Shown in pieces: positions 44,244 to 52,742 of a stretch of DNA of 64,000 nt. Source of the DNA: Ottowia thiooxydans DSM 14619 (GTDB lineage: Bacteria; Pseudomonadota; Gammaproteobacteria; Burkholderiales; Burkholderiaceae_C); contig NZ_KE383943.1 in NCBI RefSeq assembly GCF_000422885.1, positions 62,001-126,000 of the forward strand, given 5' to 3'. The notes beneath the pieces were generated by a model. The model had not been told where the DNA came from and did no database searches. It saw only the letters and a list, made by a program, of their open reading frames with translations. Numbering within the stretch: position 1 is the stretch's first letter; each line of letters begins with the position of its first letter. Made by a program: the position numbers and the translations under genes.

Positions 44244-45155
44244 ATGACTTCATTTGTACCTGCCCAGCGTTACGCCAGCCGCATCTCCGTCGTGGGTGAA
44301 GACACACCCGTCGCGCGGGCCTTGCCCTACCGGGAACGGCGTACCGTTGGGGCTTGGTGCTTTCTCGACCATGCCGGCCCACAGCAGTTTGCTCCGGGCA
44401 AAGGCATGCATGTGGGTGCGCACCCGCACATTGGGTTGCAAACTTTCACTTGGCTGATTGAAGGCGAGGTGGTGCACCGTGACTCGCTGGGCAATGAGCA
44501 AGTCATTCGCCCTGGCCAGGTCAACCTGATGACGGCGGGGAGAGGCATCTCCCACACCGAAGACTCCCTGCACGATGGCACCCAGCTGCACGCTGCCCAG
44601 TTGTGGATCGCTCTGCCGCAAGGGGAGCACGAACGCGAACCGGCGTTTGAGAATTACCCCGATTTACCCGCCCTTGATGTGGGCGGATTTCGCGCCACTG
44701 TGCTGGCGGGCACCGCTTGGAACAAGACGTCACCGGCCAGCATTCATACGCCCTTGGTAGGTATCGATTTCGCAGCCAGCGGTGCGGCGCAGACCGAAGT
44801 GCCTTTGCGAGCTGATTTTGAGTATGCGGCCATGGCTCTGCGCGGTACGCTCTCGGTGGGGGGCGAACCGATCAAGCCCGGCGAATGGCTTTACTTTGCC
44901 CCCGGTCGCTCCACGTTGGAAGTGTCTTGTGGCGCCGACGCTCAACTGCTATTGCTGGGCGGCGTGCCTTTTGGTGAAGACATCATCCTTTGGTGGAATT
45001 TCGTGGCGCGAACCCAGGCAGAACTGGAGCAGGCGCTGGCTGACTGGAATGCCCACCCGAATACCGGTGGTCGCTTTGGCCGCGTGCGCGAGGGATGCTT
45101 GGCTGCGCCCTTGAGTGCGCCTAGCCTGGATGGGGTTCAACTCAAGGTCGGTTGA
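44244..45155 (+). CDS. Pirin family protein
   Basis: 303 residues from the ATG at 44244. A two-cupin protein with the pirin metal-binding motif HPHIGLQTFTWLIEGEVVHRD near residue 55 and MTAGRGISHTE near 97, which supply His/His/His/Glu ligands. Bacterial pirins can have quercetin 2,3-dioxygenase activity or modulate enzymes; the role here is not evident. Confidence 0.92.
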   Translation: MTSFVPAQRYASRISVVGEDTPVARALPYRERRTVGAWCFLDHAGPQQFAPGKGMHVGAHPHIGLQTFTWLIEGEVVHRDSLGNEQVIRPGQVNLMTAGRGISHTEDSLHDGTQLHAAQLWIALPQGEHEREPAFENYPDLPALDVGGFRATVLAGTAWNKTSPASIHTPLVGIDFAASGAAQTEVPLRADFEYAAMALRGTLSVGGEPIKPGEWLYFAPGRSTLEVSCGADAQLLLLGGVPFGEDIILWWNFVARTQAELEQALADWNAHPNTGGRFGRVREGCLAAPLSAPSLDGVQLKVG

Positions 45156-45225
45156 GACCGTCCTCAAGTCCTATCCGAGGTCGCGCAAACGGCCTGTGGT
45201 TTGAACAATGGAGGTCAGCTGTGAA

Positions 45226-46458
45226 TCAAATGATGCCATCACGTCGCAGGGCATTTATCTCTTCGCCGTTCAGTCCCAATGCGTGTAGCGTCTCACCTGT
45301 GTGCTCGCCCAGCCGTGGCGGAGCGAAGGCCGGGCCCACGGGCTGACTATTCCACAGGAAGCCCAACCCCGGGACGTGGAGCTCTACTCCCGAGCTAGGG
45401 TCTCGAATTTTCTGCACAACTCCTCGTTTCTGCACCTGGGGCTCCGCTAATGCTTCCGATACGGTGCGCACCCGAGTCGCCGGTACGCGGGCCTCAGCTA
45501 GAAGGGTTTCCCACTCTCGCGCTGGACGTTTGAGCAAGGCTGTAGTCAGGGCACTACGGAACGCTCCCGCGTGCTGCACGCGTGCGGCTTCGGTAGCAAA
45601 ACGCACCTCATTGAGCAGATGGGAGAGTCCAAGGACCTCGCATAGACGTGCGGTTTGGGCTTCCTGGTTACCTGTCATGGACAAAAGACCATCCGCCGTT
45701 TCGAAGATGCCGGACGCGGAGGCACCGCTGGCAGCGGTGTTACCCGTGGCTTGAGGCTCAGCACCAGTGTTGAGGATGGCCGACAAGGTCGATGCCATGG
45801 CCACCAACCCCGTGTCGAGCATTGCTATATCCACCATCTGCGCTTGGCCGGTGCGGTCTCGCTCCCGTAGTGCAGCCAGTACTGCGAATGCACCGTAGAT
45901 GCCTGTAAGGTAGTCGAATAAAGGCGGGCCTATACGGTTGGGCGCGGTCTCGGGAGTGCCGGTAAGCATAGTGATACCAGAAGCCGCCTGTACTACGTGG
46001 TCGTAAGCTGGACGCGGTGCCATGGGGCCAGTCTGGCCCCAGCCCGACATCGCGCAATAGACGATGTTCGGCCGGCGGCTACGCGCAGCCTCATAACCGA
46101 TGCCCAGGCGGTCCGCCACGCCACCCGCGAAATTCTCCACCACCACGTCTGCCTGTGCTATTAGCTGCAGTGCTAACTCCCGGCCGCGCTCACTCCGCAG
46201 GTTCAACGTGATCGAGCGTTTCGCTGCATTCTGGGCCACGAACTGGGCTGAAAACTCGGGCACGTCGGGTAGCACCTTGCCGCTGCGAGCCCAGTCGCCA
46301 CCGTCGGGTCGTTCCAATTTTGTGACCTCCGCACCCAGCAGTGCCAGCTGGTAGCTGCAGTAAGGGCCTGCGAGCACGGTGGTGAAGTCGACGACGCGCA
46401 CGCCCAGAAGGGGTTTCGGCGTGGCCTGCGTCACCATCGTCATTTCGTTCAACGCCAT
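45226..46458 (-). CDS. CaiB/BaiF-type CoA-transferase (class III)
   Basis: 410 residues. GVRVVDFTTVLAGPYCSYQLALLGAEVTKLERPDGGDWAR at the start, NLRSERGRELALQLIAQADVVVENF near residue 80 and the catalytic Asp in PAYDHVVQAASG near 155 are diagnostic of class III CoA-transferases such as formyl-CoA:oxalate or succinyl-CoA:carboxylate enzymes. It moves CoA between carboxylic acids. Follows a Bug protein four bases upstream on the same strand, suggesting uptake and activation of a carboxylate. Confidence 0.93.
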   Translation of the reverse strand: MALNEMTMVTQATPKPLLGVRVVDFTTVLAGPYCSYQLALLGAEVTKLERPDGGDWARSGKVLPDVPEFSAQFVAQNAAKRSITLNLRSERGRELALQLIAQADVVVENFAGGVADRLGIGYEAARSRRPNIVYCAMSGWGQTGPMAPRPAYDHVVQAASGITMLTGTPETAPNRIGPPLFDYLTGIYGAFAVLAALRERDRTGQAQMVDIAMLDTGLVAMASTLSAILNTGAEPQATGNTAASGASASGIFETADGLLSMTGNQEAQTARLCEVLGLSHLLNEVRFATEAARVQHAGAFRSALTTALLKRPAREWETLLAEARVPATRVRTVSEALAEPQVQKRGVVQKIRDPSSGVELHVPGLGFLWNSQPVGPAFAPPRLGEHTGETLHALGLNGEEINALRRDGII

Positions 46459-46462
46459 GACG

Positions 46463-47464
46463 TCAGTCCACCTTGAGATTCAGAGTTCTTGCGAGCTTGC
46501 CCAGGCGCACATAGTCCTTGGCAATGGTTTGGGCGAATGCTGCGGAGCCTTCGGCGGAGATGCTTAACCCCACGCCACCGAATTTTTCCTTGACGTCGGG
46601 CATCACAAGTATTTCTGTCACGTCGCGAGCGATACGGGACACGATGGCCGGTGGTGTTCCCAAGGGCGCAAATATGCCCAACCAGGGCACGACGGGGGTC
46701 AAGCCGGGTACTACCTCAGACAAGGTAGGGACATCTGGTAGCTGCGGCAAGCGTTTGGAGTTATTGGTCGCTATTGGCACGACTCTTTTGGCCTGAATCT
46801 GCCGCATCAGCACGGAAATGGAATCGCTCTGCAATTGGATACGGCCGCCTAGTACGTCATTCAGCACAGTGGCAGCAGCCTTGTAGGGCACGTGTTGAGC
46901 GATCAACCCTGTCTCCTGCTTGATGAGTTCCATGTTGAGGTGAGGCACTGTGCCATTTCCTGCAGTCCCATAACTCAATGCCGTAGGATTAGCCTTGCTG
47001 TAGGCCACTAATTGAGGGAAGTTGCTGATGGCTAGCCCTGGTGTTGCCACCATGATCGAGGTGGTCGAAGCAACATTGATGATTGGGATGAAATCCTTTT
47101 GAACGTCATAGCCTACGTTCTGGTAAACGTGGGGGTTGATGACCATGGCCGCCATGGCGGAGACTAGAAGCGTGTAGCCGTCGGCGGGCGCGCGCGCCGC
47201 TAATTGCGCCCCTACGCTGCCACCTTGCCCAGGCTTGTTGTCCACAGTGACAGGGTGCCCCCATTTCGCTGCCAGCTTGTCAGCGACCATGCGCGCCATC
47301 AAGTCGGTGACGTTGCCCGCAGCGTAACTTACGATCATGCGAACCGGTTTGTTGGGATAAACAAGCTCCTGCGCCCGGACATGCTGAGTGGCAACGGAGG
47401 CGAGAGCTAGGACAAGCATCACTCGAGGAAGCTTGTGAGGGTGGGATCGGTGAAAGCGTGGCAT
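46463..47464 (-). CDS. Bug-family periplasmic substrate-binding protein (second)
   Basis: 333 residues from the ATG at 47464 with AAAGGAG upstream. A signal peptide (RVMLVLALASVATQHVRA, cut near residue 32) precedes YPNKPVRMIVSYAAGNVTDLMARMVADKL and VDNKPGQGGSVGAQLAARAPADGYTLL, the Bug/TctC pattern. It is only ~35% like the first Bug protein by eye. Divergent from a LysR regulator and followed by the CoA-transferase. Confidence 0.93.
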   Translation of the reverse strand: MPRFHRSHPHKLPRVMLVLALASVATQHVRAQELVYPNKPVRMIVSYAAGNVTDLMARMVADKLAAKWGHPVTVDNKPGQGGSVGAQLAARAPADGYTLLVSAMAAMVINPHVYQNVGYDVQKDFIPIINVASTTSIMVATPGLAISNFPQLVAYSKANPTALSYGTAGNGTVPHLNMELIKQETGLIAQHVPYKAAATVLNDVLGGRIQLQSDSISVLMRQIQAKRVVPIATNNSKRLPQLPDVPTLSEVVPGLTPVVPWLGIFAPLGTPPAIVSRIARDVTEILVMPDVKEKFGGVGLSISAEGSAAFAQTIAKDYVRLGKLARTLNLKVD

Positions 47465-47547
47465 GGGTGTCTCCTTTGCACTGAATTTTGGGACTCGAAG
47501 ACATATGCGTAAACTATTCATTTCGAATCACCTCATTCATTATTCCG

Positions 47548-48507
47548 ATGACTGATCAGACCATTTTTCCTTACGATGTGGCGTCACTCCAAGGCCTAGC
47601 ACGCCTGGATCGGTTGAGAATTCGACATCTACGCCTGCTGCAACTTGTGGCGGAATCTGGCTCGCTCACCGCTGCCGCGAACTTGTTGCATATCAGCCAA
47701 CCCAGCACCACCAAGATGTTGCAAGAGTTGGAATATGCGTTCGGCGCTACCTTAGTGGACCGCAACGCCCGGGGAGGCGCGCTATCGAGGGCGGGCGTCT
47801 TCGCACTGGAACGCCTTCGTATTGCCTTGGGTGCGCTAGACGCGATCACCCGGGCGAGTAAAGATGCTCCGCAACTTCCACTGGTGCGTATCGGCATGCT
47901 CCCTTTGGCCGGTGTGACGCTAATCCCGGCGTTGGTTGCTCGCCTGTCTCAACAGGCTGAGTGGCCTCGGTTGCAGATCCGAGAGGGGGCAGTAAGCAGC
48001 GTGCTGGCGATGCTTCGCACCGGAGATGTCGATTGCGTGATCGGTCGTGTAGGGGATGTGCATGCCACCGACATGGCACGTATGGAGGTGCTCCCGCTGT
48101 CTGACGAACCCTTCGAGGCCGCGTGCGGTGTTCGCAACCCATTGGCTCGCCGCCGTCGGCTGACATTGCAGCAATTGGCACAGGAGCGCTGGGCTGTGAC
48201 AGGTCGTGGCACGCATGCGCGCAAGATTTTTGACAGCGCTTTCGTTAGTCAGGGCTTAGTACCTCCGGCACCCGCCATAGAGTCACCAGCCTTCCACACT
48301 AATCTGGCGACGGTTGCCAGCAGCGACTTACTCGCTTTCGCACCACGTACGGCCGTGCAGACGTATGTGCAGTATGGCCGAGTGCGTGCATTGTCGTTGG
48401 CGAAGCCGTTCCAGGCCGACTATCTTGTGTTCATCACACTGCGCGAGGTGCAACCGCTCCCCGCTTTGTTGATGGTGCGCAATACTTTGCAAATGATCGC
48501 AGCCTGA
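47548..48507 (+). CDS. LysR-family transcriptional regulator (first)
   Basis: 319 residues from the ATG at 47548; the frame extends upstream to 47488 without support. The winged HTH is RIRHLRLLQLVAESGSLTAAANLLHISQPSTTKMLQELEYAFGATLVDR at residues ~23-70, and the effector domain begins near residue 105 with LPLVRIGMLPLAG. Divergent from the Bug/CoA-transferase genes, its likely targets. The co-inducer is probably the substrate of that pathway. Confidence 0.93.
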   Translation: MTDQTIFPYDVASLQGLARLDRLRIRHLRLLQLVAESGSLTAAANLLHISQPSTTKMLQELEYAFGATLVDRNARGGALSRAGVFALERLRIALGALDAITRASKDAPQLPLVRIGMLPLAGVTLIPALVARLSQQAEWPRLQIREGAVSSVLAMLRTGDVDCVIGRVGDVHATDMARMEVLPLSDEPFEAACGVRNPLARRRRLTLQQLAQERWAVTGRGTHARKIFDSAFVSQGLVPPAPAIESPAFHTNLATVASSDLLAFAPRTAVQTYVQYGRVRALSLAKPFQADYLVFITLREVQPLPALLMVRNTLQMIAA

Positions 48508-48629
48508 GAAGAAAACTCGAGCGTGTTGGGGAGAGTTGGTGCGCCCACGATGTTCACTGGGGCGGCGAGCACGCTTGTACCGGGCATGATTGCGTTCGAG
48601 CATCTGGCGCTTGGCTTCCCTGACGAAGA

Positions 48630-49376
48630 TCAGCTGAATGGTCGCCATGCCAGCTCTATTCCCAGCAAGATGAGGAATGCGAGGAAGCATTGCTTAAAGC
48701 GCTTGGGGCTGATCCGGGCGCGGACCTTCTGCCCCAGCCACATTCCCATCAATGCCGGAACGATGGCCAGCACGGAAAGCCCCCATTGATCCAAGCGAAA
48801 TGCGCCATGCGCCATGAGCCCGATGGCCAGAGCCACGGTGGAAATGGTGAAGGAGAGGCCCAGAGCCTGCACCAGCTCATCCTTGTTCAGCCCCAAAGCC
48901 TGTAAATAGGGTACGGCCGGCATTGCGAACACGCCGGTGCCACCGGCGATCACTCCGGTAGCAAGACCAACGATAGGTGACAGGCAACGCTCAACGCGCT
49001 GCGGAACGAAGAACTCCGGTGCGATCAGCGCATACCCAGCGTAGGCGATGAGCATGATGCCCAGCGCCATTCTGGACAAAGCAGGGTCGACCCGCACCAG
49101 CAGTGCCGCGCCGCCGACTGTGCCCACCACGATGCACAGCATCATCGGCCACAGGCGCCTTAGTAACTTGCCCTTGGCGGGGCCAGCCAGAAGTTGCCAC
49201 ACGTTAGTAACGAAGGAGGGCATGACCAGCATGGCTGCGGCGACGGCCGGCGGCATGCCCGTACCTAGCAAGCCCATGGCAACGGTTGGCAAGCCCATGC
49301 CAGTCACGCCTTTGACCAAACCTGCGGCCAGGAAAGTCAGAATAAAAAGCGTCAGGGGCATTGAAAATTCACTCAT
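48630..49376 (-). CDS. TauE/SafE-family sulfite exporter-like membrane protein
   Basis: 248 residues with about eight membrane helices. GLVKGVTGMGLPTVAMGLL near residue 20 and GVIAGGTGVFAMPAVPYLQALGL near 140 are the duplicated motif of the TauE/SafE family, whose members export sulfite, sulfoacetate or other organic anions. The substrate is unknown. Divergent from a LysR regulator. Confidence 0.9.
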   Translation of the reverse strand: MSEFSMPLTLFILTFLAAGLVKGVTGMGLPTVAMGLLGTGMPPAVAAAMLVMPSFVTNVWQLLAGPAKGKLLRRLWPMMLCIVVGTVGGAALLVRVDPALSRMALGIMLIAYAGYALIAPEFFVPQRVERCLSPIVGLATGVIAGGTGVFAMPAVPYLQALGLNKDELVQALGLSFTISTVALAIGLMAHGAFRLDQWGLSVLAIVPALMGMWLGQKVRARISPKRFKQCFLAFLILLGIELAWRPFS

Positions 49377-49467
49377 GCCTGCATTGGAACCGCACGCGCG
49401 TTTTCACACAATGCGGCATTTTCACTCTATCCTTCGGTTTTCCCGAAGGCTCGGGTGGATAGAAAAA

Positions 49468-50370
49468 ATGCGACTCGATATTGCAGACCTGACTCTATTT
49501 CTGTGCGTGGTGGATGCAGGCAGCATTACCCAGGGGGCCGAGCGTGCCAATTTGGCGTTGGCATCTGCCAGCGAGCGACTGCGCAACATCGAAATGGACG
49601 CAGGCGTTCGCCTTCTGGAGCGGCGGGCGCGCGGAGTGGCTCCAACGGAAGCCGGGGAAACCCTGGCCCATCATGCGCGGACCATCTTGCGGCAGCAGGC
49701 TGTTCTCAAGGAAGAGTTGCGGGATTTCGCTGCAGGCGCGCGTGGGACGCTTCATCTGTATGCCAACACTGGCGCGTTGACGGGGCTCCTACCAAAGCAA
49801 CTTGCGCCATGGCTAGCTGAGCGGCCACGTTTGCACGTCGATCTGAAGGAGCGTACGAGTGAGGAAATTGTCCGGCTCATCGCTGCCGGATTGGCGGAGG
49901 CGGGCATTGTTTCGGATGCCATACAACCGAGCGCCCTGAAAGCTGGCTTGGTGTTGCAGCCGGTGGCAAGCGACCATCTGGTTCTGATCGTGTCTGCGGA
50001 ACATCGCCTCGCTGCGAATAGGACGACGTGCCTTGCTGATATTTTGGGCGAGGCCTTCGTCGGTCTTGCGCAAGGAAGTGCTCTGCAAGATCACATTGAT
50101 GAGAAGGCTCGCGCTATAGGCGGGCTCTTGACATTGCGCATTCGCATGAAAACGTTCGAAGGTCTGTGCGACATGGTGGCGCACGGCATTGGTGTGGCCA
50201 TCGTTCCCCAAACCATTGCCAGCCGGTATCGCAGGAGCCTGGGCTACCGAACCGTGACCCTCACGGATGACTGGGCTCTCAGGCAGCTTTGCTTATGCTT
50301 TAAAGACTGGCAAGCCTTGCCAACCATCATGCGGAGTTTGCTAGTGCACCTGGGGGCGGAGCCTGCTTGA
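49468..50370 (+). CDS. LysR-family transcriptional regulator (second)
   Basis: 300 residues from the ATG at 49468; an open frame from 49048 runs across tauE in the opposite strand and is not coding. HTH: DIADLTLFLCVVDAGSITQGAERANLALASASERLRNIEMDAGVRLLER. The effector domain starts near residue 90. It is divergent from the TauE-type exporter and probably regulates it. Confidence 0.92.
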   Translation: MRLDIADLTLFLCVVDAGSITQGAERANLALASASERLRNIEMDAGVRLLERRARGVAPTEAGETLAHHARTILRQQAVLKEELRDFAAGARGTLHLYANTGALTGLLPKQLAPWLAERPRLHVDLKERTSEEIVRLIAAGLAEAGIVSDAIQPSALKAGLVLQPVASDHLVLIVSAEHRLAANRTTCLADILGEAFVGLAQGSALQDHIDEKARAIGGLLTLRIRMKTFEGLCDMVAHGIGVAIVPQTIASRYRRSLGYRTVTLTDDWALRQLCLCFKDWQALPTIMRSLLVHLGAEPA

Positions 50371-50456
50371 CGACCTGCTCCTTCCCCTTGAGAGAGACTG
50401 ATACAAGCAAGCTTACCGACTTGAGAGCCCGAACCCGAAGCTGTGAGCTGGTTTTA

Positions 50457-50493
50457 CTCCTTCCCCCGCTGGGGGAAGGTTGGGAAGGGGGCA
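50457..50493. repeat. CCTTCCCCC-type intergenic hairpin repeat
   Basis: CTCCTTCCCCCGCTGGGGGAAGG is followed by TTGGGAAGGGGGC; CCTTCCCCC and GGGGGAAGG pair perfectly around CGCT-type loop bases. It is of the same general class as the element at 19543-19581. Confidence 0.6.
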
Positions 50494-50584
50494 AGCAGCA
50501 GTTGATTGGAGCGCTGCGGTCGTTATACGTGCCTAACACCAACATCCGCTCGTGCGCCTCATCGAGCCTCGATAGACCAGCCCA

Positions 50585-51058
50585 TCAGCGCCGAACCTCG
50601 AACACCGGCCCCCGCAGCTTGGCCCCCGCGCGCAGGTGCCGTTGCTCAAACCATCCCTTGTTCATCTCCAGCACATAGCGCACTGGCTTGACGGAGCAAT
50701 GGCTGGATTCATCCAGGGGCTTCATATCAGCCAGATTGGCGATGGTGCCGTCATCCAGCACAAAGGCCGCGGTGAGCGGGATCAACGTATTTTTCATCCA
50801 GAAGCATTGAACGGCCGGCTGCTCGAAAATAAACAGCATGCCTTCGTGCTGAGGCATCTCACGCCGGTGCATCAGGCCAATCTGGCGCTGTTCGGGCGTG
50901 GCGGCCACTTGGGCGTCTATCCGCTGCATTCCAACAGAAATCGTGGTGCGCGGAAGTTCCAGCTGGGGATTGCCCACAGGCTCGCGTTGCGCGAGAGCCG
51001 GCAGGGTGGCCACCAGGCTGGCTGCGGCCAGTATGAAACTGCGGAGAAGAGTAATCAT
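50585..51058 (-). CDS. DUF192 domain secreted protein
   Basis: 157 residues from the ATG at 51058 (an ATG at 51067 adds three residues). A signal peptide (LLRSFILAAASLVATLPALA) is followed by the DUF192 core: VAATPEQRQIGLMHRREMPQHEGMLFIFEQPAVQCFWMKNTLIPLTAAFVLDDGTI. The conserved CFWMKNTLIPL motif is diagnostic. The function of this small secreted family is not established. It is convergent with the second LysR gene and divergent from icd. Confidence 0.92.
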   Translation of the reverse strand: MITLLRSFILAAASLVATLPALAQREPVGNPQLELPRTTISVGMQRIDAQVAATPEQRQIGLMHRREMPQHEGMLFIFEQPAVQCFWMKNTLIPLTAAFVLDDGTIANLADMKPLDESSHCSVKPVRYVLEMNKGWFEQRHLRAGAKLRGPVFEVRR

Positions 51059-51219
51059 GTGGATCATCTAGGAAATGATGGTCTGTTCAGGCCATGCACG
51101 GGTTTGCTGTCACTCCAGGCTGCATTGTGGCGGCTAGAATCATTTTTCTTCGGCGGGTCTCGTTAAGAGTACGGGCTTGCCGCCAGTGGCTCACTGCCAG
51201 CATAGCGGAGACAGCAAGC

Positions 51220-52473
51220 ATGTACCAGCACATCAAGGTCCCCCAGGACGGCGAAAAAATCACCGTCAACCCGGATTTCACGCTCAACGTTCCCGATCAT
51301 CCCATTATTCCTTTTATCGAGGGAGACGGAACCGGTGCAGACATCACTCCGGTGATGATCAAAGTCGTTGATGCCGCGATCGAAAAAGCCTACGCAGGCC
51401 GTCGCAAAATCCACTGGATGGAGGTCTACGCTGGCGAGAAATCCACGCGCGTTTATGGTCCTGATGAATGGCTGCCGCAGGAAACGCTTCATGCCGTGCG
51501 CGACTATGTCGTTTCCATCAAAGGACCATTGACCACGCCTGTGGGTGGGGGCATTCGTTCCTTGAACGTCGCGCTGCGCCAGGAGCTCGATCTGTACGTC
51601 TGCCTGCGGCCCGTACAGTACTTTGAGGGTGTGCCTTCGCCGGTCAAAGAGCCGCAGAAGGTCAATATGGTGATCTTCCGTGAAAACTCTGAAGACATCT
51701 ACGCCGGGATTGAGTACGAGGCCAAAAGCCCGAAGGCCATCAAACTGATCGAATTCCTCACCAAGGAAATGGGTGTCACCAAGATTCGCTTTCCTGAAAC
51801 TTCCGGAATTGGCATCAAGCCGGTGTCCATCGAGGGCACTGAGCGCTTGATGCGCAAGGCCATCCAGTACGCCATCGACAACGGCAAGCCCAGCGTGACC
51901 ATCGTGCACAAGGGCAACATCATGAAATACACCGAAGGTGGTTTCCGTGATTGGGCTTACGCCTTGGCGCAAAAAGAGTTTGGTGCCGTGCCGATCGATG
52001 GCGGCCCCTGGTGCAAATTCAAGAATCCCAAGACTGGCGCAGACATCGTCATCAAAGACGCCATAGCGGATGCCTTTCTGCAGCAAATTCTTTTACGCCC
52101 GGTGGAATACAGCGTCATCGCCACTCTGAACCTCAATGGCGACTATATTTCCGATGCTCTGGCCGCACAGGTGGGCGGCATTGGTATTGCCCCCGGCGCC
52201 AACATGAGCGATAGCGTGGCCTGCTTTGAAGCCACACACGGTACCGCCCCCAAGTATGCCGGCAAGGATTATGTGAACCCCGGTTCCGAAATTCTCTCCG
52301 CCGAGATGATGCTGCGCCACATGGGCTGGACAGAAGCCGCCGACTTGATCATTACCAGCATGGAGCGCGCCATCGACAGCAAGCACGTCACCTACGACTT
52401 CGCGCGTCTGATGGACGGTGCCACGCAGGTCAGCTGCTCGGGTTTCGGGCAGGTGATGATCGATCACATGTAA
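51220..52473 (+). CDS. icd: NADP-dependent isocitrate dehydrogenase, homodimeric type
   Basis: 417 residues from the ATG at 51220; the frame runs further upstream to 51094 without support. [27 protein letters not shown] near residue 27, the regulatory Ser in [21 protein letters not shown] near residue 105-125 (site of phosphorylation by AceK in E. coli), [15 protein letters not shown] near 160 and the active-site [21 protein letters not shown] match E. coli Icd. It makes 2-oxoglutarate and NADPH in the TCA cycle. It is a second isoenzyme in this window. Confidence 0.97.
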   Translation: MYQHIKVPQDGEKITVNPDFTLNVPDHPIIPFIEGDGTGADITPVMIKVVDAAIEKAYAGRRKIHWMEVYAGEKSTRVYGPDEWLPQETLHAVRDYVVSIKGPLTTPVGGGIRSLNVALRQELDLYVCLRPVQYFEGVPSPVKEPQKVNMVIFRENSEDIYAGIEYEAKSPKAIKLIEFLTKEMGVTKIRFPETSGIGIKPVSIEGTERLMRKAIQYAIDNGKPSVTIVHKGNIMKYTEGGFRDWAYALAQKEFGAVPIDGGPWCKFKNPKTGADIVIKDAIADAFLQQILLRPVEYSVIATLNLNGDYISDALAAQVGGIGIAPGANMSDSVACFEATHGTAPKYAGKDYVNPGSEILSAEMMLRHMGWTEAADLIITSMERAIDSKHVTYDFARLMDGATQVSCSGFGQVMIDHM

Positions 52474-52623
52474 TTGCACGTGTTCCCGGCGCGCCGGGTT
52501 TGTGCAAGACCTCACTTCCTCTGGTCGTGGGGTTTTTTAATGTCTGCTGTTGTTTGAGGGCGCAGTGGAAGGCAGCCCGGCTGGGGCCACCAAGCTCCGG
52601 TGGGGCAGGCGGTGCAAAAAAAA

Positions 52624-52647
52624 GCCACCTCTAAGGATGGCTATTTT
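52624..52647. terminator. Terminator after icd / the surface-protein gene
   Basis: AGCCACCT and GGATGGCT form a short stem with one mismatch around CTAA-type loop bases, flanked by an A run on the left and a T run on the right (TATTTTTT), so it can terminate from both sides between convergent genes. Confidence 0.7.
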
Positions 52648-52742
52648 TTCGCTGTGTTCGCCTCATAGGCACCGTGTGCGTGCCGTAGATCTCATCAACG
52701 TGTACGCGGCTTAGTGCGTGGCCCGTAACACCGTGCGGAGGT

